In this document: positions 29,409-37,961 of the stretch, piece by piece
Layout of the letters: every line of letters starts with the position of its first letter
Numbering within the stretch: the stretch's first letter is position 1
Assembly (NCBI RefSeq): GCF_030269365.1
Contig: NZ_BSTF01000025.1
Location: 1 to 64,000 of the forward strand
Length of the DNA: 64,000 nucleotides
Source of the DNA: Lentzea sp. NBRC 102530
GTDB taxonomy: Bacteria > Actinomycetota > Actinomycetes > Mycobacteriales > Pseudonocardiaceae
Direction: 5' to 3'
Notes under the pieces: model-generated
What the model was told of the DNA's origin: nothing
The model's database searches: none
The model's input: only the letters and a program-made list of their open reading frames with translations
Made by a program: the position numbers and the translations under genes

Positions 29409-31004
29409 CTAGGTCCAGACCGGCTCGTCCACTTCGGACACCTGGCCGTCCGCCCGGAAGTGCAGGAACCGGTCGAACGACTTGGCGAACCACCGGTCGT
29501 GCGTGACGGCGACGACCGTGCCCTCGAAGTCGTTCAGCGCGTTCTGCAACGCCTCCGCCGACGCGAGGTCGAGGTTGTCGGTCGGCTCGTCGAGCAGCAG
29601 CAACGTCGCCCCGGACAGCTCCAGCAGCAGGATCTGGAACCGCGCCTGCTGGCCGCCGGAGAGGTTCTCGAACCGCTGGTCGCCCGCGTGGTGCAGGCCG
29701 TAGCGCTGCAACACCGACATGGCCGCGCCCCGGTCCTTGCCCGCGCGCCGGCCCTCGCCGTGCCAGAGGATGTCCACGAGCGTGCGGCCGAGCCACTCCG
29801 GGTGTTCGTGCGTCTGCGCGAACAGGCCGGGCACGACCCGTGCGCCGAGCTTCCAGTCGCCGGTGGTCCTGACGGTGTCCCCGCCGAGCAGCCGCAGGAA
29901 GTGGCTCTTGCCGGAGCCGTTCGAGCCCAGCACCGCCACCCGGTCGCCGAAGAAGATCTCCTGCGAGAACGGTTGCATGAGCCCGGTCAGTTCCAGCTGC
30001 TCGCACGTGATCGCGCGCACGCCCGTACGGCCGCCCTTGAGCCGTGGGCTGACCTTCTCGTCCGTGGGGATCTCCGGCGGCGGACCCGCTTCTTCGAAGC
30101 GTTGCAGCCGTGCGGCCATCACCCGGTACTTGGGTGCCATCGACTCGTAGTACTTCGCCTGCTGCTGGAGGGTCCGCACGAGTTCCTTGAGGCGTTCGTG
30201 CTCCTCGTTCCAGCGGCGGTGGTCTTCCTTGAGCTTGTCGATGCGTTTGGTGCGCGCGTCGTGCCACGTGCCGAACGAGCCGGGGTGCGTCCACGCGGAG
30301 TGCGCCTCGACCGTGACGACGTGCGTGGCGGCGTTGGCGAGCAGCTCCCGGTCGTGGCTGATGACGAACACGGCCTTGTCGGTGGCTTTGAGGCGTTCTT
30401 CGAGCCAGCGCTTGCCGGGCACGTCCAGGTAGTTGTCGGGCTCGTCGAGCAGCAGCACCTGCTCGTGGCCGCGCAGCAACGTCTCCAGCACCAGCCGCTT
30501 CTGCTCGCCGCCGGAGAGCGTCCGCACCTCGCGGAACCGGGCCCGGTCGTACGGCAGCCCGAGCGCGGCGACGGTCACGGTGTCCCAGAGGACCTCGACG
30601 TCGTACCCGCCGGCCTCGCCGTAGCCGGTCAGGGCGTTGGCGTAGCGCATCTGGGCGGCTTCGTCGTCGGTGTCCATCAACGCCAGTTCGGCGTCGTCGA
30701 GTTCGCGCGCCGCGTTCCGGAGTGCTTCGGGCGCCACGGACAGCAACAGGTCCCGCACCAGGCTCTCGTCCCGCACCGAACCGATGAACTGCGGCATCAC
30801 CGCCAGCCCGCCCTGCACGTGCACGCTGCCCTGCTTCGGGGTGAGCTCGCCCGACAGGATCCGCTGCAACGTCGTCTTGCCGACGCCGTTCGCGCCGACG
30901 AGCGCGACCACGGTCCCGCCGCTCACCTTGAACGAGACGTCGCGGAACAGCTCCCTGCCATCGGGCAGGGCGTACGCGAGCCCGTTCGCCTCCAGATACC
31001 CCAC
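29409..31004 (-). CDS. ABC-F family ATPase
   Basis: 531 residues, two ABC domains and no membrane segment. Domain 1: Walker A GANGVGKTT, signature LSGGEQKRL, Walker B LLLDEPDNYLD. Linker about residues 240-310 rich in charge (the ribosome-contacting P-site interaction region). Domain 2: Walker A GSNGSGKS, signature LSGGQQAR, Walker B LLLDEPTDNLD. ABC-F proteins act on the ribosome as translation factors or antibiotic-protection factors; subfamily cannot be assigned from sequence reading. GTG start at 31004. Confidence 0.9.
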   Translation of the reverse strand: MGYLEANGLAYALPDGRELFRDVSFKVSGGTVVALVGANGVGKTTLQRILSGELTPKQGSVHVQGGLAVMPQFIGSVRDESLVRDLLLSVAPEALRNAARELDDAELALMDTDDEAAQMRYANALTGYGEAGGYDVEVLWDTVTVAALGLPYDRARFREVRTLSGGEQKRLVLETLLRGHEQVLLLDEPDNYLDVPGKRWLEERLKATDKAVFVISHDRELLANAATHVVTVEAHSAWTHPGSFGTWHDARTKRIDKLKEDHRRWNEEHERLKELVRTLQQQAKYYESMAPKYRVMAARLQRFEEAGPPPEIPTDEKVSPRLKGGRTGVRAITCEQLELTGLMQPFSQEIFFGDRVAVLGSNGSGKSHFLRLLGGDTVRTTGDWKLGARVVPGLFAQTHEHPEWLGRTLVDILWHGEGRRAGKDRGAAMSVLQRYGLHHAGDQRFENLSGGQQARFQILLLELSGATLLLLDEPTDNLDLASAEALQNALNDFEGTVVAVTHDRWFAKSFDRFLHFRADGQVSEVDEPVWT

Positions 31005-31053
31005 GCCGGAGATGGTCGGGGAACCGCGGGCCCCGGCGCCAGCGAGTTTCCGG

Positions 31054-31299
31054 CTACCTCAGGCGCAGCGGGTACCTGCGGAACACCAGCACGCCGGCGG
31101 TCACCAGCAGGCACTGGAAGGCGGGGCCGAACGCGCCGATCACGGTGAGCAACACCGTCAGGCCGCCGAAGACGAGCAGGAGGGAGTAGAACAACCACGG
31201 CCGCACCTGGCGGTTCATGGTGCGGGCGAGTCTGGGCTCGTCCGCCAGCAACCGCTGCTCGATCTCCTCGAGGGAGCGGCGTTCGGCTTCACTCAGCAT
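31054..31299 (-). CDS. DUF3040 small membrane protein
   Basis: 81 residues. The N-terminal MLSEAERRSLEEIEQRLLADEP is the DUF3040 signature of actinobacterial small membrane proteins; two hydrophobic helices follow (LFYSLLLVFGGLTVLL and AFQCLLVTAGVLVF). GGAGG lies five bases before the ATG. 49 bases upstream of the ABC-F gene on the same strand. Function unknown. Confidence 0.87.
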   Translation of the reverse strand: MLSEAERRSLEEIEQRLLADEPRLARTMNRQVRPWLFYSLLLVFGGLTVLLTVIGAFGPAFQCLLVTAGVLVFRRYPLRLR

Positions 31300-31423
31300 G
31301 GATGCCTCCGGAAGACGTCGGGACGTCATCATTCCCGCCCGCCACACAGTGGATACTCGAACGCCGCCGGAGTCAAACTCGCCTTTTCCCCACCTCACAC
31401 CACCGGAGCAGGCCGAAGATCGC

Positions 31424-32416
31424 TCACTGACGGCTCAGCGCCACCAGCCGCGACACCGCCCGCAGGTACTTCTTGCGGTAGCCGCCGCGCAACATCTCCT
31501 CGGTGAACAGCTCCGACAGCGGCTGCCCCGACACCGCGACCGGGATGTCGCGGTCGTAGAGGCGGTCGCCGAACGCCACGAGCCGCAGGCCGACGTTCTG
31601 GTCGGGCGCGGGCTTGACGTCCTTGAGGTGCACGGCCGTGACGCCGTCGAGCAGCCTGCCGTACTTCGACGGGTGGATGCGGGCCAGTGCCGTGCACAGC
31701 TCGTCGAAGTCGTCGAGCGTCGAGCCGTCCGTGGTGGAGGCCCTCACCATCAATTCACCCTCTGACATCGGTGAGGGGGCGTCAGGCAGGCCGCGGTGGC
31801 GGTAGTCGGGGCCGTCGACGCGGACGACGTCGAACCTCGACGACATCGACTGGATCTCGCGCAGGAAGTCGGCGGCGGCGAAGCGGCCCTCGCCGAGCTT
31901 GTCCGGCAGGGTGTTGGAGGTGGCGGCGACGTGCACGCCGTGCGCCGTCAGTTCCTTGATCAGGCGGGTGACGAGCATGGTGTCGCCGGGGTCGTCGAGT
32001 TCGAACTCGTCGATGGCGAGCAGCTTGTGCGCGGACAGGCGCTTCACGGCCTCGGGGAACGTGAGGACGCCGACGAGGTTCGTCAGCTCGACGAACGTGC
32101 CGTACGCCTTGGGACCCGGCACGGCGTGCCAGAGCGAGGCGAGCAGGTGGGTCTTGCCGACGCCGAACCCGCCGTCGAGGTAGAGGCCGAGCTTGCCGGG
32201 TTCGTCGTCGCGGGAGCCGAACAGCGACCACTTCCTGCGCTTCACGCTGACCCGCGCGGCGAACAGGCGGCCGGCCTCGACGGCGGCGGCCTGCGACGGC
32301 TCGTCCGGGTTCGGGATGTACGTGTCGAAGCTGACGGAGCCGAACCTCGGCGGCGGTACCAGGTTCTCGATCAGTTCGTCGGGGCTGACCTGGGGATCCC
32401 GGTCGGACAAGCGCAT
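31424..32416 (-). CDS. zapE: AFG1/ZapE-like ATPase
   Basis: 330 residues. Walker A is GGFGVGKTHLLASLWH, Walker B LLAIDEFELDDPGD, sensor segment ATSNTLPDKLGEGRF, and the C-terminal segment HPSKYGRLLDGVTAVHLKDV, matching the ZapE (cell division) / AFG1 family. Bacterial ZapE acts at the Z-ring under stress. The start ATG 32416 has TAAGCT six bases upstream and no RBS, so it is probably leaderless. Divergent from the reductase gene across 39 bases. Confidence 0.88.
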   Translation of the reverse strand: MRLSDRDPQVSPDELIENLVPPPRFGSVSFDTYIPNPDEPSQAAAVEAGRLFAARVSVKRRKWSLFGSRDDEPGKLGLYLDGGFGVGKTHLLASLWHAVPGPKAYGTFVELTNLVGVLTFPEAVKRLSAHKLLAIDEFELDDPGDTMLVTRLIKELTAHGVHVAATSNTLPDKLGEGRFAAADFLREIQSMSSRFDVVRVDGPDYRHRGLPDAPSPMSEGELMVRASTTDGSTLDDFDELCTALARIHPSKYGRLLDGVTAVHLKDVKPAPDQNVGLRLVAFGDRLYDRDIPVAVSGQPLSELFTEEMLRGGYRKKYLRAVSRLVALSRQ

Positions 32417-32422
32417 GCCGGG

Positions 32423-32428
32423 AGCTTA
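32423..32428 (-). promoter_or_regulatory. Leaderless-type -10 box of zapE
   Basis: On the minus strand TAAGCT ends six bases before the ATG at 32416 and nothing resembling a Shine-Dalgarno sequence lies between. Confidence 0.4.
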
Positions 32429-32455
32429 TCGGCGTGGTGGGATGGCTCGGTGGAG

Positions 32456-33136
32456 ATGTTGTGGCCCTCACCGGGCGTTGAGATGACCGACACAGCCCTG
32501 GCGTCGCTGTACGACTACCCGCCGGACCGGACGTGGGTGATCGCGAACTTCGTGTCCAGCGTGGACGGCGCGGTCTCCGTCGACGGCCGGTCGGCCGGGC
32601 TGGGGTCGGCCGCGGACCGGCAGGTCTACCTGCTCGGGCGGGAACTCGCCGACGTCGTGCTGGTCGGCGCCACGACCGTGCTGGTCGAGGGCTACCGGGG
32701 CGCCAGGCGGGACCGGCCGCTGCCGATCGCCGTCGTCACGTCGCGCGGGTCGCTGACGCCGGACCTGCCGCTGTTCACCGACACCGCCGTGCCGCCGATC
32801 GTGATCACCACCGAGGCCGCGGACGTGCCGGACCTGCCCGCCGACGTGATCATCGCCGGCGAGACCGAGGTGGACCTGGAGGTGGCGGTGGACGCCCTCG
32901 CGGCGCGCGGCCTGCACAAGATCAACCTTGAAGGCGGTCCCAGGCTGTTCGGGTCGATGGTGGCCGAGGGCCTGGTCGACGCGCTGAACCTGACGGTGGC
33001 GCCGGTGCTCGCGGTCGGGGACTCCGCGCGGATCGCACACGGCGCCGTGGTCCCGCCGGTGGACCTCGCGCTGGCTTCGGTGCTGCGCGCGGACGACGTG
33101 TTGTTGTTGCGGTACCAGCGGCGGAATTCCAGCTGA
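32456..33136 (+). CDS. Pyrimidine reductase-like protein (RibD C-terminal domain)
   Basis: 226 residues. The dihydrofolate-reductase-like RibD_C fold is seen in WVIANFVSSVDGAVSVDGRSAGLG, VLVGATTVLVEGY and INLEGGPRLFGSMVAEGLVDAL. RibD_C enzymes reduce the pyrimidine intermediate of riboflavin synthesis, but no deaminase domain or rib gene is close, so it may reduce another substrate. LWP after the start is common in this actinobacterial group; a GTG at 32450 is an alternative start. Confidence 0.85.
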   Translation: MLWPSPGVEMTDTALASLYDYPPDRTWVIANFVSSVDGAVSVDGRSAGLGSAADRQVYLLGRELADVVLVGATTVLVEGYRGARRDRPLPIAVVTSRGSLTPDLPLFTDTAVPPIVITTEAADVPDLPADVIIAGETEVDLEVAVDALAARGLHKINLEGGPRLFGSMVAEGLVDALNLTVAPVLAVGDSARIAHGAVVPPVDLALASVLRADDVLLLRYQRRNSS

Positions 33137-33147
33137 AGAGGCAGGAT

Positions 33148-34218
33148 GTGCGCGTGGACCTACCGCTGACACCGCCGCTGCAGCCGATGCTCGCCACCGC
33201 GGTGGACGGGATCCCGGACGACGCGAACCTGTTCTTCGAACCGAAGTGGGACGGGTTCCGGTGCGTGGTGTTCCGCGCGGGCGACGAAGTGTTGTTGCAG
33301 TCGCGCAGCGGCAAGCCGCTCAACCGCTACTTCCCCGAGGTCGTCGCGTCCATGCTGGACGTGCTGCCCGACCGCGTCGTCGTCGACGGCGAACTCGTGG
33401 TGGCGAAGAACGAGGAGCTGGACTTCGACGCGTTGTCCGAGCGGATCCACCCGGCGGCCTCGCGGGTGGCGTTGCTGTCCGAGTCGACGCCGGCCACGTT
33501 CGTCGCGTTCGACCTGCTGGCCCTCGGGTCCGACGTGCTGCTGGAGACGCCGACGGTCGCGCGGCGCGAGAAACTGCTCGGGTTGCCGGGGCTCAGCATC
33601 ACGCCCGCGACGACGTCGGTCGAGACGGCGCGGCAGTGGTTCACGCTGTTCGAGGGCGCCGGGCTCGACGGCGTGATGGGCAAGCCGTCGGACGGGCCGT
33701 ACACGCCGGGCAAGCGGTCGATGATCAAGGTGAAGCACGCGCGCACCGCCGACGTCGTGCTCGCGGGACTGCGCTGGCACAAGGACACCGAGCCCGGCAC
33801 GGCGGTCGGTTCGTTGCTGCTCGGCGTCTACGACTCGAACGACGTGCTGCACCACATCGGCGTGTGCGGGTCGTTCAAGGCGGCCGAACGCCGTGAGCTG
33901 GCCGCCGAACTGGCGCCGCTGATCACCACCGGCGACGACCACCCGTGGGCGAACCCCCAGCAGGGGCAACGGATTCCCGGCGAGATCAACCGGTGGCGCG
34001 GCAAGCAGGCCGAGTACGTGGCGTTGCGTCCCGAACGGGTGCTGGAGATCCACTACACCCAGACCGAGGGCGAACAGCCGGTGCGGTTGCGGCACAACGG
34101 CCAGTTCGCGCGGTGGCGGCCGGACCGCGAACCGCTGTCGTGCCGCTACGACCAGCTGGAGATCCCGGCTCGTTACGACGTGGCGTCCGTGCTGAAGGGC
34201 GAGCTGCGGGCCCGTTAG
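33148..34218 (+). CDS. ligC: ATP-dependent DNA ligase (LigC type)
   Basis: 356 residues. The nucleotidyltransferase motif I lysine is in EPKWDGFRC, motif Ia SRSGKPLNRYF, motif III FVAFDLLAL, motif IV GLDGVMGKPSDGPY and motif V SMIKVKHAR; an OB-fold follows. This is the size of stand-alone LigC in mycobacteria, which assists repair when the multidomain LigD is absent. No Ku gene is in the window; a LigD-type polymerase domain is at 41520-42521. Start GTG 33148, 11 bases after the RibD-like stop, so probably cotranscribed. Its stop overlaps the convergent EamA gene by four bases. Confidence 0.9.
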   Translation: MRVDLPLTPPLQPMLATAVDGIPDDANLFFEPKWDGFRCVVFRAGDEVLLQSRSGKPLNRYFPEVVASMLDVLPDRVVVDGELVVAKNEELDFDALSERIHPAASRVALLSESTPATFVAFDLLALGSDVLLETPTVARREKLLGLPGLSITPATTSVETARQWFTLFEGAGLDGVMGKPSDGPYTPGKRSMIKVKHARTADVVLAGLRWHKDTEPGTAVGSLLLGVYDSNDVLHHIGVCGSFKAAERRELAAELAPLITTGDDHPWANPQQGQRIPGEINRWRGKQAEYVALRPERVLEIHYTQTEGEQPVRLRHNGQFARWRPDREPLSCRYDQLEIPARYDVASVLKGELRAR

Positions 34219-35081
34219 ACGTCGGGCTTGGCCGTGCGCGTCGACCCGATCGACGCGATCACCACGCAGCACACGGCGACCCATTGCGCCGGTTTGAGCT
34301 GCTCGCCGAGCAGCAGCAGTCCGGCGACCGCGGCGACGACCGGTTCCATCGACATCAGGATGCCGAACACGCGCGGTGGCATGCGCCGCAACGCCTCCAG
34401 CTCCAGCGAGTACGGGATCACCGACGACATCAACGCGACCGCGAACCCGGCCGCGAGGATCAGCGGGTCGAGCATCGCCGTCCCCGCCGAGGTGATCCCG
34501 AACGGCAGCGCGATCACCGCCCCGACCACCATCGCGAGCGCGAGGCCCTGGCCGTCGCTCGTCTGGCTGCCGAGCTTGGCCGTCACGAGGATGTACCCGG
34601 CCCAGCACGCGCCCGCCGCGAGCGCGAACAGCACGCCCGTCCACAACAGACCGCCCTGGAACCCGGTCAGCAGCACCACTCCCGCGCCCGCGAGCACCAC
34701 CCACAGGCCGTCGAGCCAGCGCCGTGACCCCGCGACGGCCACCGCGAGCGGTCCGAGGAACTCGATCGTGACGGCGGCGCCCAGCGGGATGCGGGCCAGC
34801 GCGGCGTAGAAGCAGAGGTTCATCGCGGCGAGCACCACGCCGTAGACGGCGACGGTGATCAGCGTGCGGTCGAACCTGATCTTCGGACGCCAGAGCGCGA
34901 CGAGGATCAACGCGGCCATGACCAGGCGCAACGTGACGGTGCCCGCCGAGCCGGCGACGGTGAAGAGCTGCTTCGCGAACGCCGCGCCGACCTGCACGCT
35001 GACGATGCCGAGCAGCACCAGCGCCGTCGGCGGGACGCCGCCCAAGAGGCGTGCGGCGGGGAGCCGATCAGCGTGAGCCAT
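34215..35081 (-). CDS. EamA (DMT) family exporter
   Basis: 288 residues with ten transmembrane segments, two EamA repeats (first ALVLLGIVSVQVGAAFAKQLF, second SVIPYSLELEALRRMPPRVFGILMSMEPVVAA, both in part). LMSMEPVVAALAGLLLLGE-like sequence is typical of RhtA-type exporters of threonine/homoserine. The substrate is not defined. ATG at 35081, divergent from the TAP-like lipoprotein across 130 bases. Confidence 0.88.
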   Translation of the reverse strand: MAHADRLPAARLLGGVPPTALVLLGIVSVQVGAAFAKQLFTVAGSAGTVTLRLVMAALILVALWRPKIRFDRTLITVAVYGVVLAAMNLCFYAALARIPLGAAVTIEFLGPLAVAVAGSRRWLDGLWVVLAGAGVVLLTGFQGGLLWTGVLFALAAGACWAGYILVTAKLGSQTSDGQGLALAMVVGAVIALPFGITSAGTAMLDPLILAAGFAVALMSSVIPYSLELEALRRMPPRVFGILMSMEPVVAAVAGLLLLGEQLKPAQWVAVCCVVIASIGSTRTAKPDV

Positions 35082-35125
35082 GCGTCCATCCTGTCTCACC
35101 GTGTCCAGTCGAAAAGGACGGGTCG

Positions 35126-35180
35126 TGAAGGTGAGCGGAGGCGCGAAGGGCACTTCTCGACTCACCTTCAGTTCACCTTC
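35126..35180. promoter_or_regulatory. Inverted and direct repeats before the TAP-like lipoprotein
   Basis: TGAAGGTGAG (35126-35135) is matched by its exact complement CTCACCTTCA (35161-35170), and TTCACCTTC follows at 35172-35180. The 10-base arms could form a hairpin with a 25-base loop, or be sites for a dimeric regulator. They lie 32-86 bases before the start at 35212. Confidence 0.5.
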
Positions 35181-35211
35181 CGCGTGCGAGGCTCGGCATC
35201 TCGGAGTGTGG

Positions 35212-36762
35212 ATGAGAGTGAGGAAATCTGTGCGTCGCGCTGCCTTGGCCCTACTGGCAGTGAGCATGCTGAGCGCGTGCACCGCGGGTCCGTCGATCCG
35301 GCCGGTGATCGCGGTCAAGGGCGAGGAGAACCAGCCCGTCGACCAGAGCGCGCTCGCCGGGCCGCAGCCCGTGCCCCCGCTGGGCGAGTACAAGGCCAGT
35401 TCGCTGCCTTGGACCCAGTGCAACGAGCAGATGAAGGACCGCTTCGGTGACACCGCTCCCCAGGGTGACCTGAAGTACGAGTGCGCGCGCATGACGACCG
35501 TGCTCGACCCGCCCGGACGTCCCGGCCGCGGCACGCTCGGCCTCGCGCTGACCCGCGTCGGCACGGGCAAGAGCGCGCTGGTCGTCGTCACCGACCCCGG
35601 CGGTGAGCCCGGCACGCTGAAGGCCGCGCGGCTCGCGGCGTCGTTGCCGAAGGAACTCCTCACCACCTACACGATCATCGGCGTGGACCGGCGCGGCACG
35701 GGCCGTTCGGACGGCATGTCGTGCGTGCCGAACGCCACCCGCGCGCAACTCGTCGAGTACGACCCGGCCGAGCCCGAGCAGTCGAACCTCGTGGTCGCCG
35801 CGGGCGAGGCGTCGCAGGAGTGCGTGCTCGACCTCGAAGGCAGGCTGACGGCGTTCGACTCGTGGCGCGCGGCCGCCGACCTCGAACGACTGCGCGAGAT
35901 GCTCGGCACCGAACGCCTCAACGCGATCGGCGTCGGCGAGGGCTCGCGGGTGATCACGACCTACGCGCAGCGCTACCCGGCCCGCATCGGCCGCACCATC
36001 CTCGACGGCGCCCCCGACCCCGCGCTGGACCAGGTCGGCGTGCTGGAGTCGCGCGCGATCGCGGCCGAGGCGACGTTCGACGCGTTCGCCCGGGACTGCA
36101 AGACCCGCGGCTGCGCGCTGGCCAACCCGCGTGAGGACGTCGCCGCCCTGCTCACGCAGCTGCGGACCAACCGGGTGCGCGGCGAGTACGTCGACCTCAC
36201 GCCCGGTTCGGCGTTGAACGCGATCGTCGAGGGCCTGTCCGACCGCGGCCGCTGGCCCGCGCTCGCCGACGCCGTCGTGAAGGCGCGCGGCGGTGACGCC
36301 GCCGGGCTGTTCGCGTTCCTCGACCCGGTGGTCAACGACCTCGACGAGAACCCGCCGCGCTTCGACGCCGGTCTGATCATCGGCTGCAACGACACGGCCA
36401 CCCGCATCCCACCGGACCGGGTGAAGGCGCTCACCGCCGACTGGGCGACGAAGCACGCGATGTTCGGTGCGCTGTTCGCCCGTCAGCTGCTGCACTGCAA
36501 CCCGTTCGTGCCGCCCAAGGCGGAGAAGGTCGACCCGTTGAAGAGCGCGCCGCCGGTCGTCGTGCTGAGCACGGCCAACGACGCGACGACCCCCGCGCCG
36601 GGCACCGAGCACGCGGCGCAGCGGCTGCCGGGGGCGGCACTGGTGGCGTGGCAGGGCAGCGGGCACGGCGCGCTGGGGACGTCCGGGTGCGCCACGACGG
36701 CGGCGCGGGACTACCTGATCGACGCGAAGGTGCCGTCGAACGGCACCGTCTGCCCGCCCTGA
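35212..36762 (+). CDS. TAP-like secreted alpha/beta-hydrolase lipoprotein, nucleophile missing
   Basis: 516 residues. Lipoprotein signal with lipobox LSAC (Cys23). The fold and C-terminal TAP domain are those of Streptomyces tripeptidyl-aminopeptidase-like hydrolases: IIGVDRRGTGRSDG, DGAPDPALDQVG, the Asp region LSTANDATTP and the His region GSGHGALG. The nucleophile elbow, normally GxSxG, reads GVGEG at residues 240-244, with Gly242 where Ser is expected. The oxyanion loop, usually NPGGPG, is TDPGGEPG. It is therefore probably a pseudoenzyme or uses another residue (Ser245). ATG 35212; GTG 35206 is an alternative. Confidence 0.85.
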   Translation: MRVRKSVRRAALALLAVSMLSACTAGPSIRPVIAVKGEENQPVDQSALAGPQPVPPLGEYKASSLPWTQCNEQMKDRFGDTAPQGDLKYECARMTTVLDPPGRPGRGTLGLALTRVGTGKSALVVVTDPGGEPGTLKAARLAASLPKELLTTYTIIGVDRRGTGRSDGMSCVPNATRAQLVEYDPAEPEQSNLVVAAGEASQECVLDLEGRLTAFDSWRAAADLERLREMLGTERLNAIGVGEGSRVITTYAQRYPARIGRTILDGAPDPALDQVGVLESRAIAAEATFDAFARDCKTRGCALANPREDVAALLTQLRTNRVRGEYVDLTPGSALNAIVEGLSDRGRWPALADAVVKARGGDAAGLFAFLDPVVNDLDENPPRFDAGLIIGCNDTATRIPPDRVKALTADWATKHAMFGALFARQLLHCNPFVPPKAEKVDPLKSAPPVVVLSTANDATTPAPGTEHAAQRLPGAALVAWQGSGHGALGTSGCATTAARDYLIDAKVPSNGTVCPP

Positions 36763-36893
36763 TCGGGGTCTGCGGCGTCCGGCTCTCGCGGGTCGGGCAC
36801 CGCTTCGGGCTGTTCGTGCCGGAAGTCGCGGTTGTCCCGGTAAACGATCTTCATGTCTGGAAGGTCGTCCCACGGCCGGGTTTGGTTACGAAA

Positions 36894-36922
36894 GGGCGGG
36901 GAGCCCGCCTGGCTCCCCGCCC
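36894..36922 (-). terminator. Terminator of the Cys-rich peptide gene
   Basis: Perfect 12-base stem (GGGCGGGGAGCC, 36894-36905, and its complement 36911-36922) with a 5-base loop. On the minus strand it begins 11 bases after the stop of the peptide and is followed by TTTCGT. It could also end the plus-strand lipoprotein transcript. Between 36763 and 36893 I see no gene. Confidence 0.8.
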
Positions 36923-36933
36923 GAAAAACCGTG

Positions 36934-36999
36934 TCAGCAGCCGGAACAGCAGCCGCAGCCGGGACCCGTGCACCCGGAACAGCACCCACACGTACCCAT
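36934..36999 (-). CDS. Cys-rich 21-residue peptide
   Basis: ATG at 36999, stop TGA at 36936-36934. The peptide is MGT, then CGCCSGC, then TGPG, then CGCCSGC again: eight cysteines in 21 residues and an exact internal repeat of seven. GGGGAGG ends five bases before the ATG, one of the best Shine-Dalgarno sequences in the window, and a perfect hairpin terminator lies 11 bases after the stop. Both support real translation. The content suggests metal binding (metallothionein-like) or a modified peptide, but I know of no matching family. It is the only gene in the 36763-37137 gap. Confidence 0.7.
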   Translation of the reverse strand: MGTCGCCSGCTGPGCGCCSGC

Positions 37000-37137
37000 C
37001 AGGGCCTCCCCGTACTCCAAGCCGGACCTGCGCGGGACCTCCGCACGTTCCACGGTCCGCCCCGCCACAACCCCTGGGAACCCCTCTCACCCGAACGCGT
37101 GGGGACAACCACCGGGGCGTCGCAGCCCGTGATGCCG

Positions 37138-37839
37138 CTACGCGCCCAGCTCCTCCAGAGCCTTCTGCGCGGCCTCCAGTTCGGCCCGCAACTGCTCCAC
37201 CCGGGCGAGCTGCTGAGCACGCGCCGCGTTCAGCACGCCCTCGACGATCTCCGCGACCTCGGGCGCGAGCAACTTCGACGCCTGCGCCACGGCGGCGGGC
37301 GGCACCGGCGTCGGCTTGACCGTCCGGCGGGTGCCTTGGAGCACCTCCACGGCCCACTCGCCCTCGCCGGTCGTCACGAGCGTGATCGTGACCTCGGGGA
37401 AGGTGGCCTTCGCCTGCTGCTTGCGCGCGGGCTTCGGCGCGGGCGCGGGCGCCTGCTCGGCGGGAGCGGCCGCGGGTGCGGGTTTCGGCTTGGGGGCCGC
37501 GGGCTTCACCGGCGCCTCCGGAACGTAGGGGTGGATGATCTCAGTCTCTCGCGGCGCCTCCACCGGCGCAGGCGGCGGGGTCGCCGGCTTCTTCCGGGGC
37601 GGCGGCTTGTCCAGCGTCAACTCGGTCGGGGACAGGAACATCTCGTCCTTCGAGCCCGTCGGCCGGACCTGGATGAAATCGCCCTCGGGAGGATCGGTGA
37701 CGGCCAGCAGCTTGGCCGACCTGCCCTCCTCCATGCCGACCGCGGCCGCCGTGAACCACACCATCGGCTGACTGCCTTCGTCCAACTGCGAGCGCAGGTT
37801 GACGACGTCCTCCGCCGACAGCCCGCTCTTCTTCGCCAT
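37138..37839 (-). CDS. Conserved-looking actinobacterial hypothetical protein
   Basis: 233 residues in three parts. An N-terminal domain (residues 1-75) with LSAEDVVNLRSQLDEG, MVWFTAAAVGMEEG and GDFIQVRPTGSKDEMFLSP. A Pro/Ala/Lys linker (about 80-145). A C-terminal segment with VTITLVTTGEGEWAVEVLQGTRR and a coiled coil ending ELEAAQKALEELGA. No signal peptide. I cannot name a function. A LacI-type palindrome (37934-37947) lies about 95 bases upstream. Confidence 0.75.
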   Translation of the reverse strand: MAKKSGLSAEDVVNLRSQLDEGSQPMVWFTAAAVGMEEGRSAKLLAVTDPPEGDFIQVRPTGSKDEMFLSPTELTLDKPPPRKKPATPPPAPVEAPRETEIIHPYVPEAPVKPAAPKPKPAPAAAPAEQAPAPAPKPARKQQAKATFPEVTITLVTTGEGEWAVEVLQGTRRTVKPTPVPPAAVAQASKLLAPEVAEIVEGVLNAARAQQLARVEQLRAELEAAQKALEELGA

Positions 37840-37933
37840 CGCGCTGCCTCCCCGTTCGAACACCTGTGCCCCAGCATGCCCTACACCCCCGACAATTCCG
37901 ATGACAGGGTGGGCAGCAAGATCATCTAGGGCG

Positions 37934-37947
37934 TGGGAGCGCTCTCA
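37934..37947. promoter_or_regulatory. LacI/CebR-like operator palindrome
   Basis: TGGGAGCGCTCTCA is one mismatch from the perfect palindrome TGGGAGCGCTCCCA, which is the operator type of CebR and related LacI-family sugar regulators in actinomycetes. It lies between the 3' end of the 37962 gene and the start (37839) of the next minus-strand gene. No sugar gene is close. Confidence 0.4.
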
Positions 37948-37961
37948 CGACTCCTCGGCTG

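Noticed and set aside
36711-36854. Minus-strand 47-codon ORF overlapping the end of the TAP-like gene
   Set aside because: No RBS, overlaps a real coding end by 50 bases and shows no recognisable features.
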